Assembly (NCBI RefSeq): GCF_016648855.1
Contig: NZ_JACLQU010000014.1
Location: 1 to 64,000, forward strand
Direction of reading: 5' to 3'
From: Streptococcus parasanguinis
GTDB taxonomy: Bacteria; Bacillota; Bacilli; Lactobacillales; Streptococcaceae
Length of the DNA: 64,000 bases
Shown here: piece after piece, positions 1 through 7,836 of the stretch
Layout: each line of letters opens with the position of its first letter
Numbering within the stretch: position 1 is the stretch's first letter
Made by a program: the position numbers and the translations under genes
Notes under the pieces: model-generated
What the model was told of the DNA's origin: nothing
Database searches by the model: none
What the model saw: only the letters and a program-made list of their open reading frames with translations

Positions 1-85
1 TTTGAAACTTTAGGTTCAAAACTAAGTCATGGAACTTCGTAGAAGTTCGCTGACGTCCGTACTCACCTAAGGAAAGTCTCAAATA
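1..85 (+). repeat. Dispersed intergenic repeat, copy A
   Basis: About 62 bases here (roughly 18-80) match the reverse complement of 24647-24710 with only about five differences. Both copies contain a 7-bp hairpin with arms GAACTTC and GAAGTTC; the stem is identical but the 3-base loop differs (GTA here, TTC in the other copy), which suggests selection on structure. It lies in an intergenic space just before a terminator. It does not look like an insertion sequence, because there is no reading frame and no obvious terminal repeats. Confidence 0.7.
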
Positions 86-105
86 AGTTTTAAACTTAAA
101 TTAAT

Positions 106-130
106 AACTACTCTTCGGAGTAGTTTTTTT
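106..130 (+). terminator. Rho-independent terminator of a gene left of the window
   Basis: A perfect 8-bp stem AACTACTC/GAGTAGTT with a TTCG loop is followed by a run of T. It ends a plus-strand transcript arriving from outside the window and insulates the next gene. Confidence 0.8.
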
Positions 131-158
131 CATAATACAAAAATTTTCTGAAAATTCC

Positions 159-187
159 TTTTCTTCTGAAAACCTTTGTGGTATAAT
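159..187 (+). promoter_or_regulatory. Extended -10 promoter of the oligopeptide-binding gene
   Basis: TATAAT at 182-187 is preceded by TGG, giving an extended -10. The -35 at the right distance (TTTTCT) is poor, as is usual for extended -10 promoters in streptococci. Confidence 0.7.
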
Positions 188-223
188 CTTAAAATAAACT
201 TAAAATTTCTTGAGGAGATTTAC

Positions 224-2209
224 ATGAAAAAAAGAAATGTCATTGCACTTGCGGGAGTTGCCCTCCTTTCAGCAGGTATCCTAGCAGCTTGTTCGGGTGG
301 TTCTAAATCATCTAGCTCAAGCAACGGTCAAAAATTCTCATATGTTTATGAGACTGAGCCAGAAAACCTAAACTATATCACATCTGGTAAAGCAGCAACC
401 CACGATATCACTGGAAACTTGATTGATGGTTTGTTTGAAAATGATAAATACGGGAACTTGATTCCATCTCTTGCAAAAGATTGGACAGTTTCGCAAGATG
501 GCTTGACTTATACTTATAAACTTCGTGACGATGCTAAATGGTATGATTCAGAAGGCGAAGAGTATGCGGATGTAACAGCTAAAGATTTCGTCACAGGGAT
601 TAAATATGCGGCTGATAACAAATCAGAAATGCTCTACATCATCCAAGATTCTATCAAAGGCTTGAATGACTACGTCAGTGGTAAAAATAAAGATTTCTCA
701 GCTGTAGGAGTAAAAGCAGTTGATGATCATACCCTTCAAATCACTTTGAACCAACCAGAATCTTACTGGAACTCTAAATTGACTCTTGGGATCACTTTCC
801 CTGTCAACGAAAAATTCGTAAAATCAAAAGGGGATAAATTCGCTCAAGCAAGTGATACTAGTTCCCTTCTTTACAATGGTCCTTACATCTTGAAGAGCTT
901 TACTTCAAAATCTTCTATCGAAATGACCAAGAATGAAAACTACTGGGATAAAGACAAGGTCTACGTCTCAGATGTAAAATTGGAATTCTACGATGGACAA
1001 GACCAAAGTAAATTGGCCAAATCATTCGGTGAAAATGCTCTTAGCTTGGCAAAACTTTTCCCAACTGGATCTGGTTACTCAGAGCAAGCCAAAGAATTTA
1101 AAGATGAAATCACCTACACTCCTCAAGATGCTGCTTCTTATGTCATTGGTACCAACATCGACCGTCAATCTTACAAACACACAGCTAAGAAGACCGATGA
1201 AGAAAAACAATCTACTAAGAAAGCCCTCTTGAACAAGGACTTCCGTCAAGCGATCAGCTTTGCCTTCAATCGTGAAGCTTATGCTGCTCAATTGAACGGA
1301 AAAGACGGAGCAAGCAAGATCATCCGTAACCTCTACATTCCACCAACATTTGTCCAAGCTGATGGCAAGACCTTCGGTGAAATGGTAAAAACACAATTGG
1401 ATACCTATGGAGATGAGTGGAAATCTACTAAACTAGATGATGGTCAAAACGGTCTCTTCGATGCGAAGAAAGCGAAGGAAGAGTTTGCAAAAGCGAAGAC
1501 TGCCTTAGAAGCAGAAGGTGTGAAATTCCCAATTCACATCGATATGCCTGTGGACCAAACCACTCCATCAAGAGTTCAACGGGTGCAATCTTTCAAACAA
1601 TCAGTTGAAGAAGCGCTTGGTAAAGAAAATGTCGTCATCGATATCCAAATGCTTTCGAAAGAAGACCTTCAAAATGTGACCCTCTTTGCGCCAAATGCGG
1701 CTGGCGAAGACTGGGATCTCTCTGATAATGTTGGATGGAGCCCCGACTACCAAGACCCATCAACTTACATGGATATCTTGAAAGCTTCATCTGGTGAAAA
1801 TACTAAGACTTTCCTTGGATTTGACCCAAGTGAAAACAATGAAGCAGCTAAAAAAGTTGGTCTGTACGACTTTGAAAAGATGATCAAAGATGCTGGTGCT
1901 GAAACACAAGACGTCAACAAACGCTATGAAAAATATGCGGCTGCGCAAGCTTGGTTGACTGATAGCGCCCTTGTTATGCCAACTTCTTCATCAACTGGAC
2001 GTCCATTCTTGACACGTATCGAACCATTCTCAGCTCCATTTGCATGGACTGGTGGTAAAGGAAAAGACCACGTGATCTACAAAGGAATGAAACTCCAAGA
2101 CAAAGCTGTGACAACTGCTGACTACAACAAAGCCCTTGAAAAATGGCAAAAAGAACAAGCAGAGTCAAATAAAAAATCACAAGAAGATCTTAAGAAACAC
2201 GTTAAATAA
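224..2209 (+). CDS. Oligopeptide ABC transporter substrate-binding lipoprotein (AliA/AmiA/Hpp family)
   Basis: This 661-residue extracellular lipoprotein is the peptide-capturing component of an oligopeptide (Opp/Ami) importer. The start is the ATG at 224, which has GAGGAG eight bases upstream; an upstream in-frame codon at 176 lies inside the promoter. The signal peptide ends in the lipobox LAAC with the lipidated Cys at residue 23. A Ser-rich linker follows, then an SBP family 5 fold with the usual YVYETEPENLNYITSG type opening and a Lys-rich C-terminus. Streptococci carry several unlinked copies that share one AmiCDEF translocator, and none of the permease or ATPase genes is beside this one, so it is probably such an orphan receptor. 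In this family the receptors feed peptide nutrition and competence signalling. Which peptides this one binds cannot be read from sequence. Confidence 0.93.
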   Translation: MKKRNVIALAGVALLSAGILAACSGGSKSSSSSNGQKFSYVYETEPENLNYITSGKAATHDITGNLIDGLFENDKYGNLIPSLAKDWTVSQDGLTYTYKLRDDAKWYDSEGEEYADVTAKDFVTGIKYAADNKSEMLYIIQDSIKGLNDYVSGKNKDFSAVGVKAVDDHTLQITLNQPESYWNSKLTLGITFPVNEKFVKSKGDKFAQASDTSSLLYNGPYILKSFTSKSSIEMTKNENYWDKDKVYVSDVKLEFYDGQDQSKLAKSFGENALSLAKLFPTGSGYSEQAKEFKDEITYTPQDAASYVIGTNIDRQSYKHTAKKTDEEKQSTKKALLNKDFRQAISFAFNREAYAAQLNGKDGASKIIRNLYIPPTFVQADGKTFGEMVKTQLDTYGDEWKSTKLDDGQNGLFDAKKAKEEFAKAKTALEAEGVKFPIHIDMPVDQTTPSRVQRVQSFKQSVEEALGKENVVIDIQMLSKEDLQNVTLFAPNAAGEDWDLSDNVGWSPDYQDPSTYMDILKASSGENTKTFLGFDPSENNEAAKKVGLYDFEKMIKDAGAETQDVNKRYEKYAAAQAWLTDSALVMPTSSSTGRPFLTRIEPFSAPFAWTGGKGKDHVIYKGMKLQDKAVTTADYNKALEKWQKEQAESNKKSQEDLKKHVK

Positions 2210-2217
2210 GGATCGAT

Positions 2218-2245
2218 AACCGAGGCTGATGCCTCGGTTTTTTTG
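2218..2245 (+). terminator. Terminator of the oligopeptide-binding gene
   Basis: A 9-bp stem AACCGAGGC/GCCTCGGTT with a TGAT loop and a following T run begins eight bases after the stop codon. Confidence 0.9.
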
Positions 2246-2265
2246 TGGATCAGATGAATATCTGT

Positions 2266-2294
2266 TTGATCTAAAAACGCTTACATAGTATAAT
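2266..2294 (+). promoter_or_regulatory. Promoter of the X-prolyl peptidase gene, with candidate CcpA (cre) site
   Basis: -35 TTGATC (2266-2271) and -10 TATAAT (2289-2294) are 17 bp apart. Between them, 2271-2286 reads CTAAAAACGCTTACAT, which fits the cre consensus with two mismatches. A CcpA dimer there would block RNA polymerase, so repression by preferred sugars is inferred. Confidence 0.6.
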
Positions 2295-2328
2295 GGGAGT
2301 GTTGATTACAAAAAGTTAGGAGACTGAC

Positions 2329-5300
2329 ATGAAAAAGAAAACAATGGTTTCCATTGTCGCATCGAGCTTACTGATCGCGCCAATGGTTTTGCACCAAGTA
2401 GCAGCAGCAGATGAGCAGACAGAAGAGTTAGCACCATCGACAGAAGTGGTGCAAGCTCCATCTACTGAAGCAACACCGAAAGTTAGTGACGCAAGCACTG
2501 CCGCTAGTGAAGAAGGGACAAGCTCAAGTGAGGCATCGCTGGATCGGACAGCAGTTGCCAATCAAGCAAACCCTGCTACAGAAGAACACACAAGACAAAG
2601 TGAGCCTACGGTCCCAGTAGCAACTCCAGCAGCAACCAACAGGGAAGCAGCCCCTCAATCTGCTCCTCCTTCAGAAGCTCCGGCAACAAGTCAGGATTTG
2701 GCAAAGGTCACAGGTAGCACCCTTGCAGAGGATCAGACCTCTAAAGAGTTGACGGTCCAAGATGCTGTTAATGGCTTGCTCCAATGGGCAGCAACAGATC
2801 CTAGCCAATTGGGCCAAAGCCAAGCAGATCGCGAACGCTTTGCCAAGAGTTTAGGCTTGATTGAAAAATCAGAAGATCTGACTCGTAAGGTTAGTCAGCC
2901 AGAATTGGCCAAGATGTATGAAACAGCTAAGAAACTCTACGATGCCTATCGTGCTGAAAAGAAAAGTCCGCTCTTTTTAAATGGTCGTGCCCAGCCTATT
3001 TTCCCTTATACGACGGGAGAAAAAGAAGACCAAGACTACAAATATGAAGACAGCCAAATTGTACGCTTCCCAGTCTATGTCGAAACGGACTATGATACCG
3101 ATGCAGATGGCAAGCCAGACTTAGTCAAAGCCATTGTTCAATTACCAAAAGCCGTAGCGCAAGGGGATTTTAAGGCAGCCACCATTCTGGAAGCGCGCCC
3201 TTACGTAGCGGGGACACTTGATGAAAACTACGTGACCCTTGAAAGTTTGGGGCTTCCAACGGACGGTAGTTACGATATGAAGAAACTGCACAGCCAACCT
3301 GCAAAGAGACAGCCAGTAAGCAGTGAAACAACAGTAGAAGCAGCCAAAAAAGCCAAGGCTTCGGATTGGTATTACTACAGTCCCTACGAGTATATCTATG
3401 ACTACGAAGATCTGAACTGGTACGACTATTTCTTAGTTAGAGGCTATGCCTTTATCTCGAGTGCCGGACTTGGTACCAAGGGATCAGAAGGCTTTAACAC
3501 GACGGGGTCTGATCTCGAAATCAATGCCTTTAAGAATATTATCGAATGGGTCAATGGCAAACGCAAGGCCTACACCGATAAGACTAGCAATGTTGAAATC
3601 AAGGCAGACTGGGCAACAGGCAATGTCGCTATGACAGGTCTCTCCTGGGCTGGAACCACGACCTTTGGTGTGGCAGCGACAGGCGTAGAAGGCCTAAAGA
3701 CCATCGTTCCGGCAGCAGGAATCGCCTCATGGTATGATTATTTCAATAGCCAAGGTACCCAGTTTGGTAATGCACCTTATAGTGACCTTTCATGGCTCTC
3801 CCTTTACGTTAGCACACGGATGCTGGACCAAGACGACTGGGCAGGTATTTGGCAAAACTATTCTAACTACATCAACCAACTGAACAAGGACCAGTACGCC
3901 CATGATCGTAACTACAGCGATGTCTGGAAGGAGCGGGATTATACCCTTCATCCAAAAAATCTCAAGACCAGTGCCCTGATCGTCCATGGCTTGAATGATG
4001 ACAATGTCAAGACCAAACACTTTGAACTCATGTACGATGCCCTCAAGAAAGCAGGACAAGATGTTAAGCTCTATCTCCACCAAGGAGATCACGTCTATCC
4101 AGCGGCTATGTCACGGGGATACGGCATCACCGCCAATGGTCAGGACTTTTATGACCTGCTCAATACCTGGCTGACCCATTACCTCTACGGAGTGAACAAT
4201 CACGTCGAAAGTTTGCCAGCGGTTCTAGCTCAAAATAACTATGATCCAAGCAAATGGACCAGCTATGATAACTGGAAGAGCAGTCAACGTCTCTTCTTGA
4301 ATGCAAGCTCGAAACGGCTAGAAGAAACCATTTCTAGTGATTATGCGGCTGCAGGTGTTGAGATCGCTAACCGTAATGAAACAGTCAGCAAAGCCTCCTC
4401 TAAGGCCAATCTGACCTTTGTTTCTGATGTTACTGAGGACACTACGATCAAGGGACACATCCCCGTTCATTTCAAGGCAGCTCTTGCCAAAGGTCAAGGA
4501 AAGAATTTCCAAATCAACGCCCTCTTGGTAGATGTGGCAGATGAGGACTTTGATGTGGTGGGAAATGGAAGCGTCAAGCAAGATAAAACAGCAGACGCTT
4601 TCTGGATGGGAAGCAATTTAAGCAACCTATCTGTTGCCGAATACGAAACCATTAAGACCAAGTACAAGGTGATTGCTAAAGGCTGGATCAACCTTGCGAA
4701 CCCTGAGTCTGGCTACGATTCCGCAAGCTCACGCGCTAGCATCGAGCCTAAAGTGGGAGAATACCACGATTACACAGTTTATCTCCAACCAAATCTTTAT
4801 ACGGTTAAGAAAGGTCACAAGTTAGCGCTTGTTTTCAACACCTATGACCCGTCTGATTTAACGGTGGAGCATCCCTATGAAGTGACATTCAAGACAGATT
4901 CTATCCAGGCAGCGATTCCAATTGTCGAAAAGACCCGCGCCCAAAAGGCAGCCTATGTACCGAGTGCAACAGATATAGACTATGCGAACTTGCCAGAAGT
5001 TGAAGGGGGTGCTTTAGTCGCTCCAGAAGTACACTACAAGGCAGAATATACGCTTCCAACCCCAGAACACCTTGTCCAACCAAGCCCAAATATTCCTGAC
5101 AAGGTAGAGGAGATGAAGACAGGATCAGCTACACAAGAGCAACCTCATCTTGCCCTAGCAGTATCCTATATCCCTCAATTTGTTTCACAAGGATTGGTAG
5201 AAGATCCTAAGTCTGCGACCTCTGCAGTAGGAAGAGAACAAGCAGACCCTACGCTTCCTCAAACAGGGAGCAAAGATCATGCTCTGGGTCTCTTAGGGGT

Positions 5301-5358
5301 GATCAGCCTAACAGCTTCTAGTCTCATCTTTTGGCGCAAAAAGAGAGAAGATGCCTGA
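2329..5358 (+). CDS. Cell-wall-anchored Xaa-Pro dipeptidyl-peptidase (family S15)
   Basis: The 1009-residue protein removes X-Pro dipeptides from proline-rich peptides such as salivary proteins and collagen fragments, here at the cell surface. An N-terminal signal peptide (about residues 1-26) is followed by an Ala/Pro/Ser/Thr/Glu-rich spacer to about residue 150 and then the S15 catalytic domain. The candidate triad is Ser439 in GLSWAG, Asp557 in HGLNDD and His588 in GDHVYP. A C-terminal jelly-roll region follows, then a Pro/Glu-rich stretch and a sortase signal LPQTG (976-980) with a hydrophobic segment and a KKRED tail. Cytoplasmic PepX is shorter and has neither signal nor anchor. The transcript is monocistronic. 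The motif reads SWAG rather than the SYLG common in cytosolic PepX, so the substrate pocket may differ. Start chosen at an ATG with TTAGGAG upstream. Confidence 0.92.
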   Translation: MKKKTMVSIVASSLLIAPMVLHQVAAADEQTEELAPSTEVVQAPSTEATPKVSDASTAASEEGTSSSEASLDRTAVANQANPATEEHTRQSEPTVPVATPAATNREAAPQSAPPSEAPATSQDLAKVTGSTLAEDQTSKELTVQDAVNGLLQWAATDPSQLGQSQADRERFAKSLGLIEKSEDLTRKVSQPELAKMYETAKKLYDAYRAEKKSPLFLNGRAQPIFPYTTGEKEDQDYKYEDSQIVRFPVYVETDYDTDADGKPDLVKAIVQLPKAVAQGDFKAATILEARPYVAGTLDENYVTLESLGLPTDGSYDMKKLHSQPAKRQPVSSETTVEAAKKAKASDWYYYSPYEYIYDYEDLNWYDYFLVRGYAFISSAGLGTKGSEGFNTTGSDLEINAFKNIIEWVNGKRKAYTDKTSNVEIKADWATGNVAMTGLSWAGTTTFGVAATGVEGLKTIVPAAGIASWYDYFNSQGTQFGNAPYSDLSWLSLYVSTRMLDQDDWAGIWQNYSNYINQLNKDQYAHDRNYSDVWKERDYTLHPKNLKTSALIVHGLNDDNVKTKHFELMYDALKKAGQDVKLYLHQGDHVYPAAMSRGYGITANGQDFYDLLNTWLTHYLYGVNNHVESLPAVLAQNNYDPSKWTSYDNWKSSQRLFLNASSKRLEETISSDYAAAGVEIANRNETVSKASSKANLTFVSDVTEDTTIKGHIPVHFKAALAKGQGKNFQINALLVDVADEDFDVVGNGSVKQDKTADAFWMGSNLSNLSVAEYETIKTKYKVIAKGWINLANPESGYDSASSRASIEPKVGEYHDYTVYLQPNLYTVKKGHKLALVFNTYDPSDLTVEHPYEVTFKTDSIQAAIPIVEKTRAQKAAYVPSATDIDYANLPEVEGGALVAPEVHYKAEYTLPTPEHLVQPSPNIPDKVEEMKTGSATQEQPHLALAVSYIPQFVSQGLVEDPKSATSAVGREQADPTLPQTGSKDHALGLLGVISLTASSLIFWRKKREDA

Positions 5359-5425
5359 GGAGTCCCCGTAGCAAATATTTCTAAAATGGCATCATTTAGT
5401 GTAAAATAAAAGTAGAAATGCAGAA

Positions 5426-5442
5426 TCAGTAGTCACTACTGA
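5426..5442 (+). promoter_or_regulatory. Hairpin just before the thioredoxin ribosome site
   Basis: A perfect 7-bp stem TCAGTAG/CTACTGA with a 3-base loop sits immediately 5' of AAAAAGGAGG. There is no T run, so it is more likely a 5' UTR stabiliser or control element than a terminator. A TAAAAT at 5402-5407 could be the -10, but its -35 is weak. Confidence 0.4.
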
Positions 5443-5455
5443 AAAAGGAGGAAAT

Positions 5456-5770
5456 ATGGCACACGTAATCACAGATGCAACTTTTGAACAAGAAACCAGC
5501 CAAGGCCTTGTCTTGATTGACTTTTGGGCAACTTGGTGCGGTCCATGCCGCATGCAAGCTCCAATCTTGGATCAGTTGGCAGAAGAAGTACATGAAGATG
5601 ATTTGAAAATCTGTAAGATGGATGTAGATGAAAATCCAAATACAGCACGTCAATTCGGTATCATGTCGATCCCAACTCTTCTCTTTAAAAAAGATGGACA
5701 AGTTGTCAAACAAGTGGCTGGAGTTCATACGAAAGCCCAATTGAAAGAAATCATTGCAGAATTGAGCTAA
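5456..5770 (+). CDS. trxA: Thioredoxin
   Basis: A 104-residue cytoplasmic thiol-disulfide reductase with the canonical WCGPC active site (Cys28 and Cys31), the buried Asp in LIDFWA, and the cis-Pro loop SIPTL. It passes electrons from thioredoxin reductase to ribonucleotide reductase, peroxiredoxins and methionine sulfoxide reductases. Start ATG has a strong AAGGAGG site. No neighbouring gene shares its pathway. Confidence 0.95.
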   Translation: MAHVITDATFEQETSQGLVLIDFWATWCGPCRMQAPILDQLAEEVHEDDLKICKMDVDENPNTARQFGIMSIPTLLFKKDGQVVKQVAGVHTKAQLKEIIAELS

Positions 5771-5775
5771 AAAGA

Positions 5776-5962
5776 AGGGAGTGGGAAAGAACTCCGACTA
5801 GTTAAAAAGAGTTCGTTTTCCCACCCCCGTATAGCTTCAACAGTCTGGGAGACTGTTGAAGGTTGTGGATAAAGGAAACTTTGTTTCCCTCATTAGGTTA
5901 TCTTCGGAGCTTAATAAGCGAACGAAGATACCAATCAACCACTACGTCATACAGTTATTTCT
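5776..5962. repeat. Composite streptococcal intergenic repeat (hairpin series), copy 1
   Basis: A chain of hairpins fills the gap between trxA and the amylase. They are GTGGGAAAGAACTC with its complement ending TTTTCCCACC; an 11-bp perfect stem TTCAACAGTCT/AGACTGTTGAA; GGAAAC/GTTTCC; and TATCTTCG/CGAAGATA enclosing GCTT/AAGC. A related element, sharing the GTGGGA...TCCCACC..CCGYAYAG opening and a TCAACYACTRCGTC ending, lies at 11895-12030. No coding potential was seen. Confidence 0.6.
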
Positions 5963-5973
5963 ATCAAACATCG

Positions 5974-6003
5974 AAGGCTGGATAATTTTTTCCAGCTTTT
6001 TTT
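5974..6003 (+). terminator. Plus-strand terminator after the trxA repeat region
   Basis: A 9-bp stem AAGGCTGGA/TCCAGCTTT (one G.U pair) with an 8-base loop runs straight into a T tract. Confidence 0.7.
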
Positions 6004-6100
6004 GATGCTCTTTATTTCTTTCAAATAGACGCGATACCCATTGACAGCGCTTTCTTATAGTGCTAAAATGAAGCTGTATTTCCTATAAAATTTTTACAGG

Positions 6101-6137
6101 AAAAAATTCTCCTAGGAAGATGTCGATCCTAGGAGAA
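6101..6137 (-). terminator. Amylase terminator
   Basis: An 11-bp perfect stem TTCTCCTAGGA/TCCTAGGAGAA is followed, reading leftward, by six T. It lies 16 bases past the amylase stop. Confidence 0.9.
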
Positions 6138-6152
6138 CATTACATATAAAGG

Positions 6153-7616
6153 TTATTGGCCCTCTGTATCTTGGGCTACCCAGACACTGACGGAGCGTTC
6201 TGCCACTGGGAATTCAGCAGTACCGTCTTCTTGGACTTGGACGGTTTCGCTACAATTTTCTAGTACATCATAGTAGGTGAGGCCTGCGTAGGATGAGCCG
6301 ATCTCCATGACTTTTGTAGCAGCTTGGTTATTCGAAATCAAGCAGGCGATTGGTGCTGATTCTTCTGAACCTGAACGTGTCCAACCGATGCAATTAGGAT
6401 CATCGAAATAGTCCGTTTGTTCCCCATAAGCCAGATCTTTACGAACCCATAAGAGTCGATCGAGGACCCCTTGGAAACTTTCTTGCGCAAATTGGCCCTC
6501 GATACCGTAGTAGTCTCCATAGAAGACACAAGGCAAACCAGCTTCACGAAGTAAGATCAAGGCATAGGCTGCAGGCTTAAACCATTCTTGGATCGTAGAT
6601 TCCAAGGCTTGCCCTCGTTGGGTATCATGGTTGTCCACAAAGGTCACGGCCTGTTCAGGATGATTGAGCGCTAGTGTTCCATCAAAAATAGTTCGAAGGT
6701 CGAAATTTTCACCCTCTTGACTAGCTCTGAAGAGATTTTGGTGGAGGGCTACGTCGACCAGGTCATACAGGTAATCAATGCTTTCCAAGTACTCATCGTT
6801 GGTTTCTGTGTCGCCATTCCAAAATTCACCAAAGACGTAGAAATCTTCTCCATATTTTTTGGTGATATTATGGATGAAATTCTTCATAAAGAAGGAGTCG
6901 ATGTGCTTGACTGCATCCAGACGGAAGCCCTCAACCCCTGTTGTTTCGATAAACCATTCAGCCCATTGGTCGAGATTTTCTATAACCTCGGGATGTTTGA
7001 AATCGATATCGGCGTACATGAGGTAATCGTAGTTTCCGTTTTCTTTGTCTACCAGATCTCCATGAGCCCAACCTTTGTTGTCCCCTTGGATTTGGTAGAT
7101 CCCATTCTTATTACGTGAAGCATCGTAGTCAGTGCCGGTGAAGTGGTACCAATGCCAGTGGAAGTCATTATAGGCGCCATTTCGGCCATCAAAGGTGAAT
7201 TTGGTCCATCCTTGAATGGTGAAGGGCTCAGTGAGGACCTTGTTTCGATCCATTGGATCCACCTCAACGACCTCGAATTCCTCTAAGCCATCGGCAGCAG
7301 CTTTATGGTTGAGAACGACATCGGCCATTGGTTGAATCCCTGCATCTTTGAGGGCTTGAATGGCTTGAAGATAATCGTCTTTGAAACCGTATTTGGTACG
7401 AACTGTTCCTTTTTGATCGAACTCGCCCAAATCAAAGAGGTCATAGACTCCGTACCCAACGTCATTGTTAGAAGTAGCTTTAAAGGCAGGCGGCATCCAG
7501 ACCTTGCGAATACCCAAGTCTGCTAAGTGTTGCGCATCTTCAGCAAGACGCGACCAGTGGTTCCCATCAGCGGGCAAATACCACTCAAAATATTGCATTA
7601 AGGTTTGATTTTCCAT
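6153..7616 (-). CDS. Cytoplasmic alpha-amylase (GH13)
   Basis: A 487-residue glycoside hydrolase with no signal peptide, so it acts on intracellular maltodextrin or glycogen-type polymer. The (beta/alpha)8 barrel shows the GH13 landmarks in order: the DVVLNH region, the nucleophile Asp in EGFRLDAVKH, the acid/base Glu in FGEFW, and the transition-state Asp in FVDNHDTQ. It opens with MENQTLMQYFEWYLP, typical of the Bacillus/Streptococcus intracellular group. I chose the ATG at 7616, because an in-frame ATG at 7634 lies only about 6 bases past the predicted transcription start and lacks a ribosome site, while GAAGAAA precedes the second. The promoter carries a cre, so expression is probably under catabolite repression. 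Confidence 0.93.
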   Translation of the reverse strand: MENQTLMQYFEWYLPADGNHWSRLAEDAQHLADLGIRKVWMPPAFKATSNNDVGYGVYDLFDLGEFDQKGTVRTKYGFKDDYLQAIQALKDAGIQPMADVVLNHKAAADGLEEFEVVEVDPMDRNKVLTEPFTIQGWTKFTFDGRNGAYNDFHWHWYHFTGTDYDASRNKNGIYQIQGDNKGWAHGDLVDKENGNYDYLMYADIDFKHPEVIENLDQWAEWFIETTGVEGFRLDAVKHIDSFFMKNFIHNITKKYGEDFYVFGEFWNGDTETNDEYLESIDYLYDLVDVALHQNLFRASQEGENFDLRTIFDGTLALNHPEQAVTFVDNHDTQRGQALESTIQEWFKPAAYALILLREAGLPCVFYGDYYGIEGQFAQESFQGVLDRLLWVRKDLAYGEQTDYFDDPNCIGWTRSGSEESAPIACLISNNQAATKVMEIGSSYAGLTYYDVLENCSETVQVQEDGTAEFPVAERSVSVWVAQDTEGQ

Positions 7617-7646
7617 TTTTATTTCTTCTTTCATGTGAATGTCCCT

Positions 7647-7684
7647 ATTTTACCAAAAATAGTTGGATGCGACAAACGTTTGCG
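7647..7684 (-). promoter_or_regulatory. Amylase promoter with cre over the -35
   Basis: Reading leftward, -35 TTGTCG (7670-7675) and extended -10 TGGTAAAAT (core 7647-7652) are 17 bp apart. The near-palindrome CGCAAACGTTTGTC (7671-7684) matches the CcpA operator centre AAACGTTT and overlaps the -35, which would give repression. Confidence 0.7.
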
Positions 7685-7836
7685 CTGGAAGCAAGCCCTT
7701 TCTAGAAAAGAAATCGCATACATGAAAGAAATGAAGTGAGAATATAAAAAGTAGCATTTTATTTACGTAGAAATATCAGTCTGGTACATATATTTCTATT
7801 CATTTTATAGTTTGATCATATCAAAGGAGGATTGGT

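Noticed and set aside
176..223. Sixteen extra residues on the peptide-binding lipoprotein
   Set aside because: They overlap the -10 box and would bury the signal peptide.
6717..7118. Plus-strand reading frame opposite the amylase
   Set aside because: No ribosome site; it mirrors the codons of a well-conserved enzyme.
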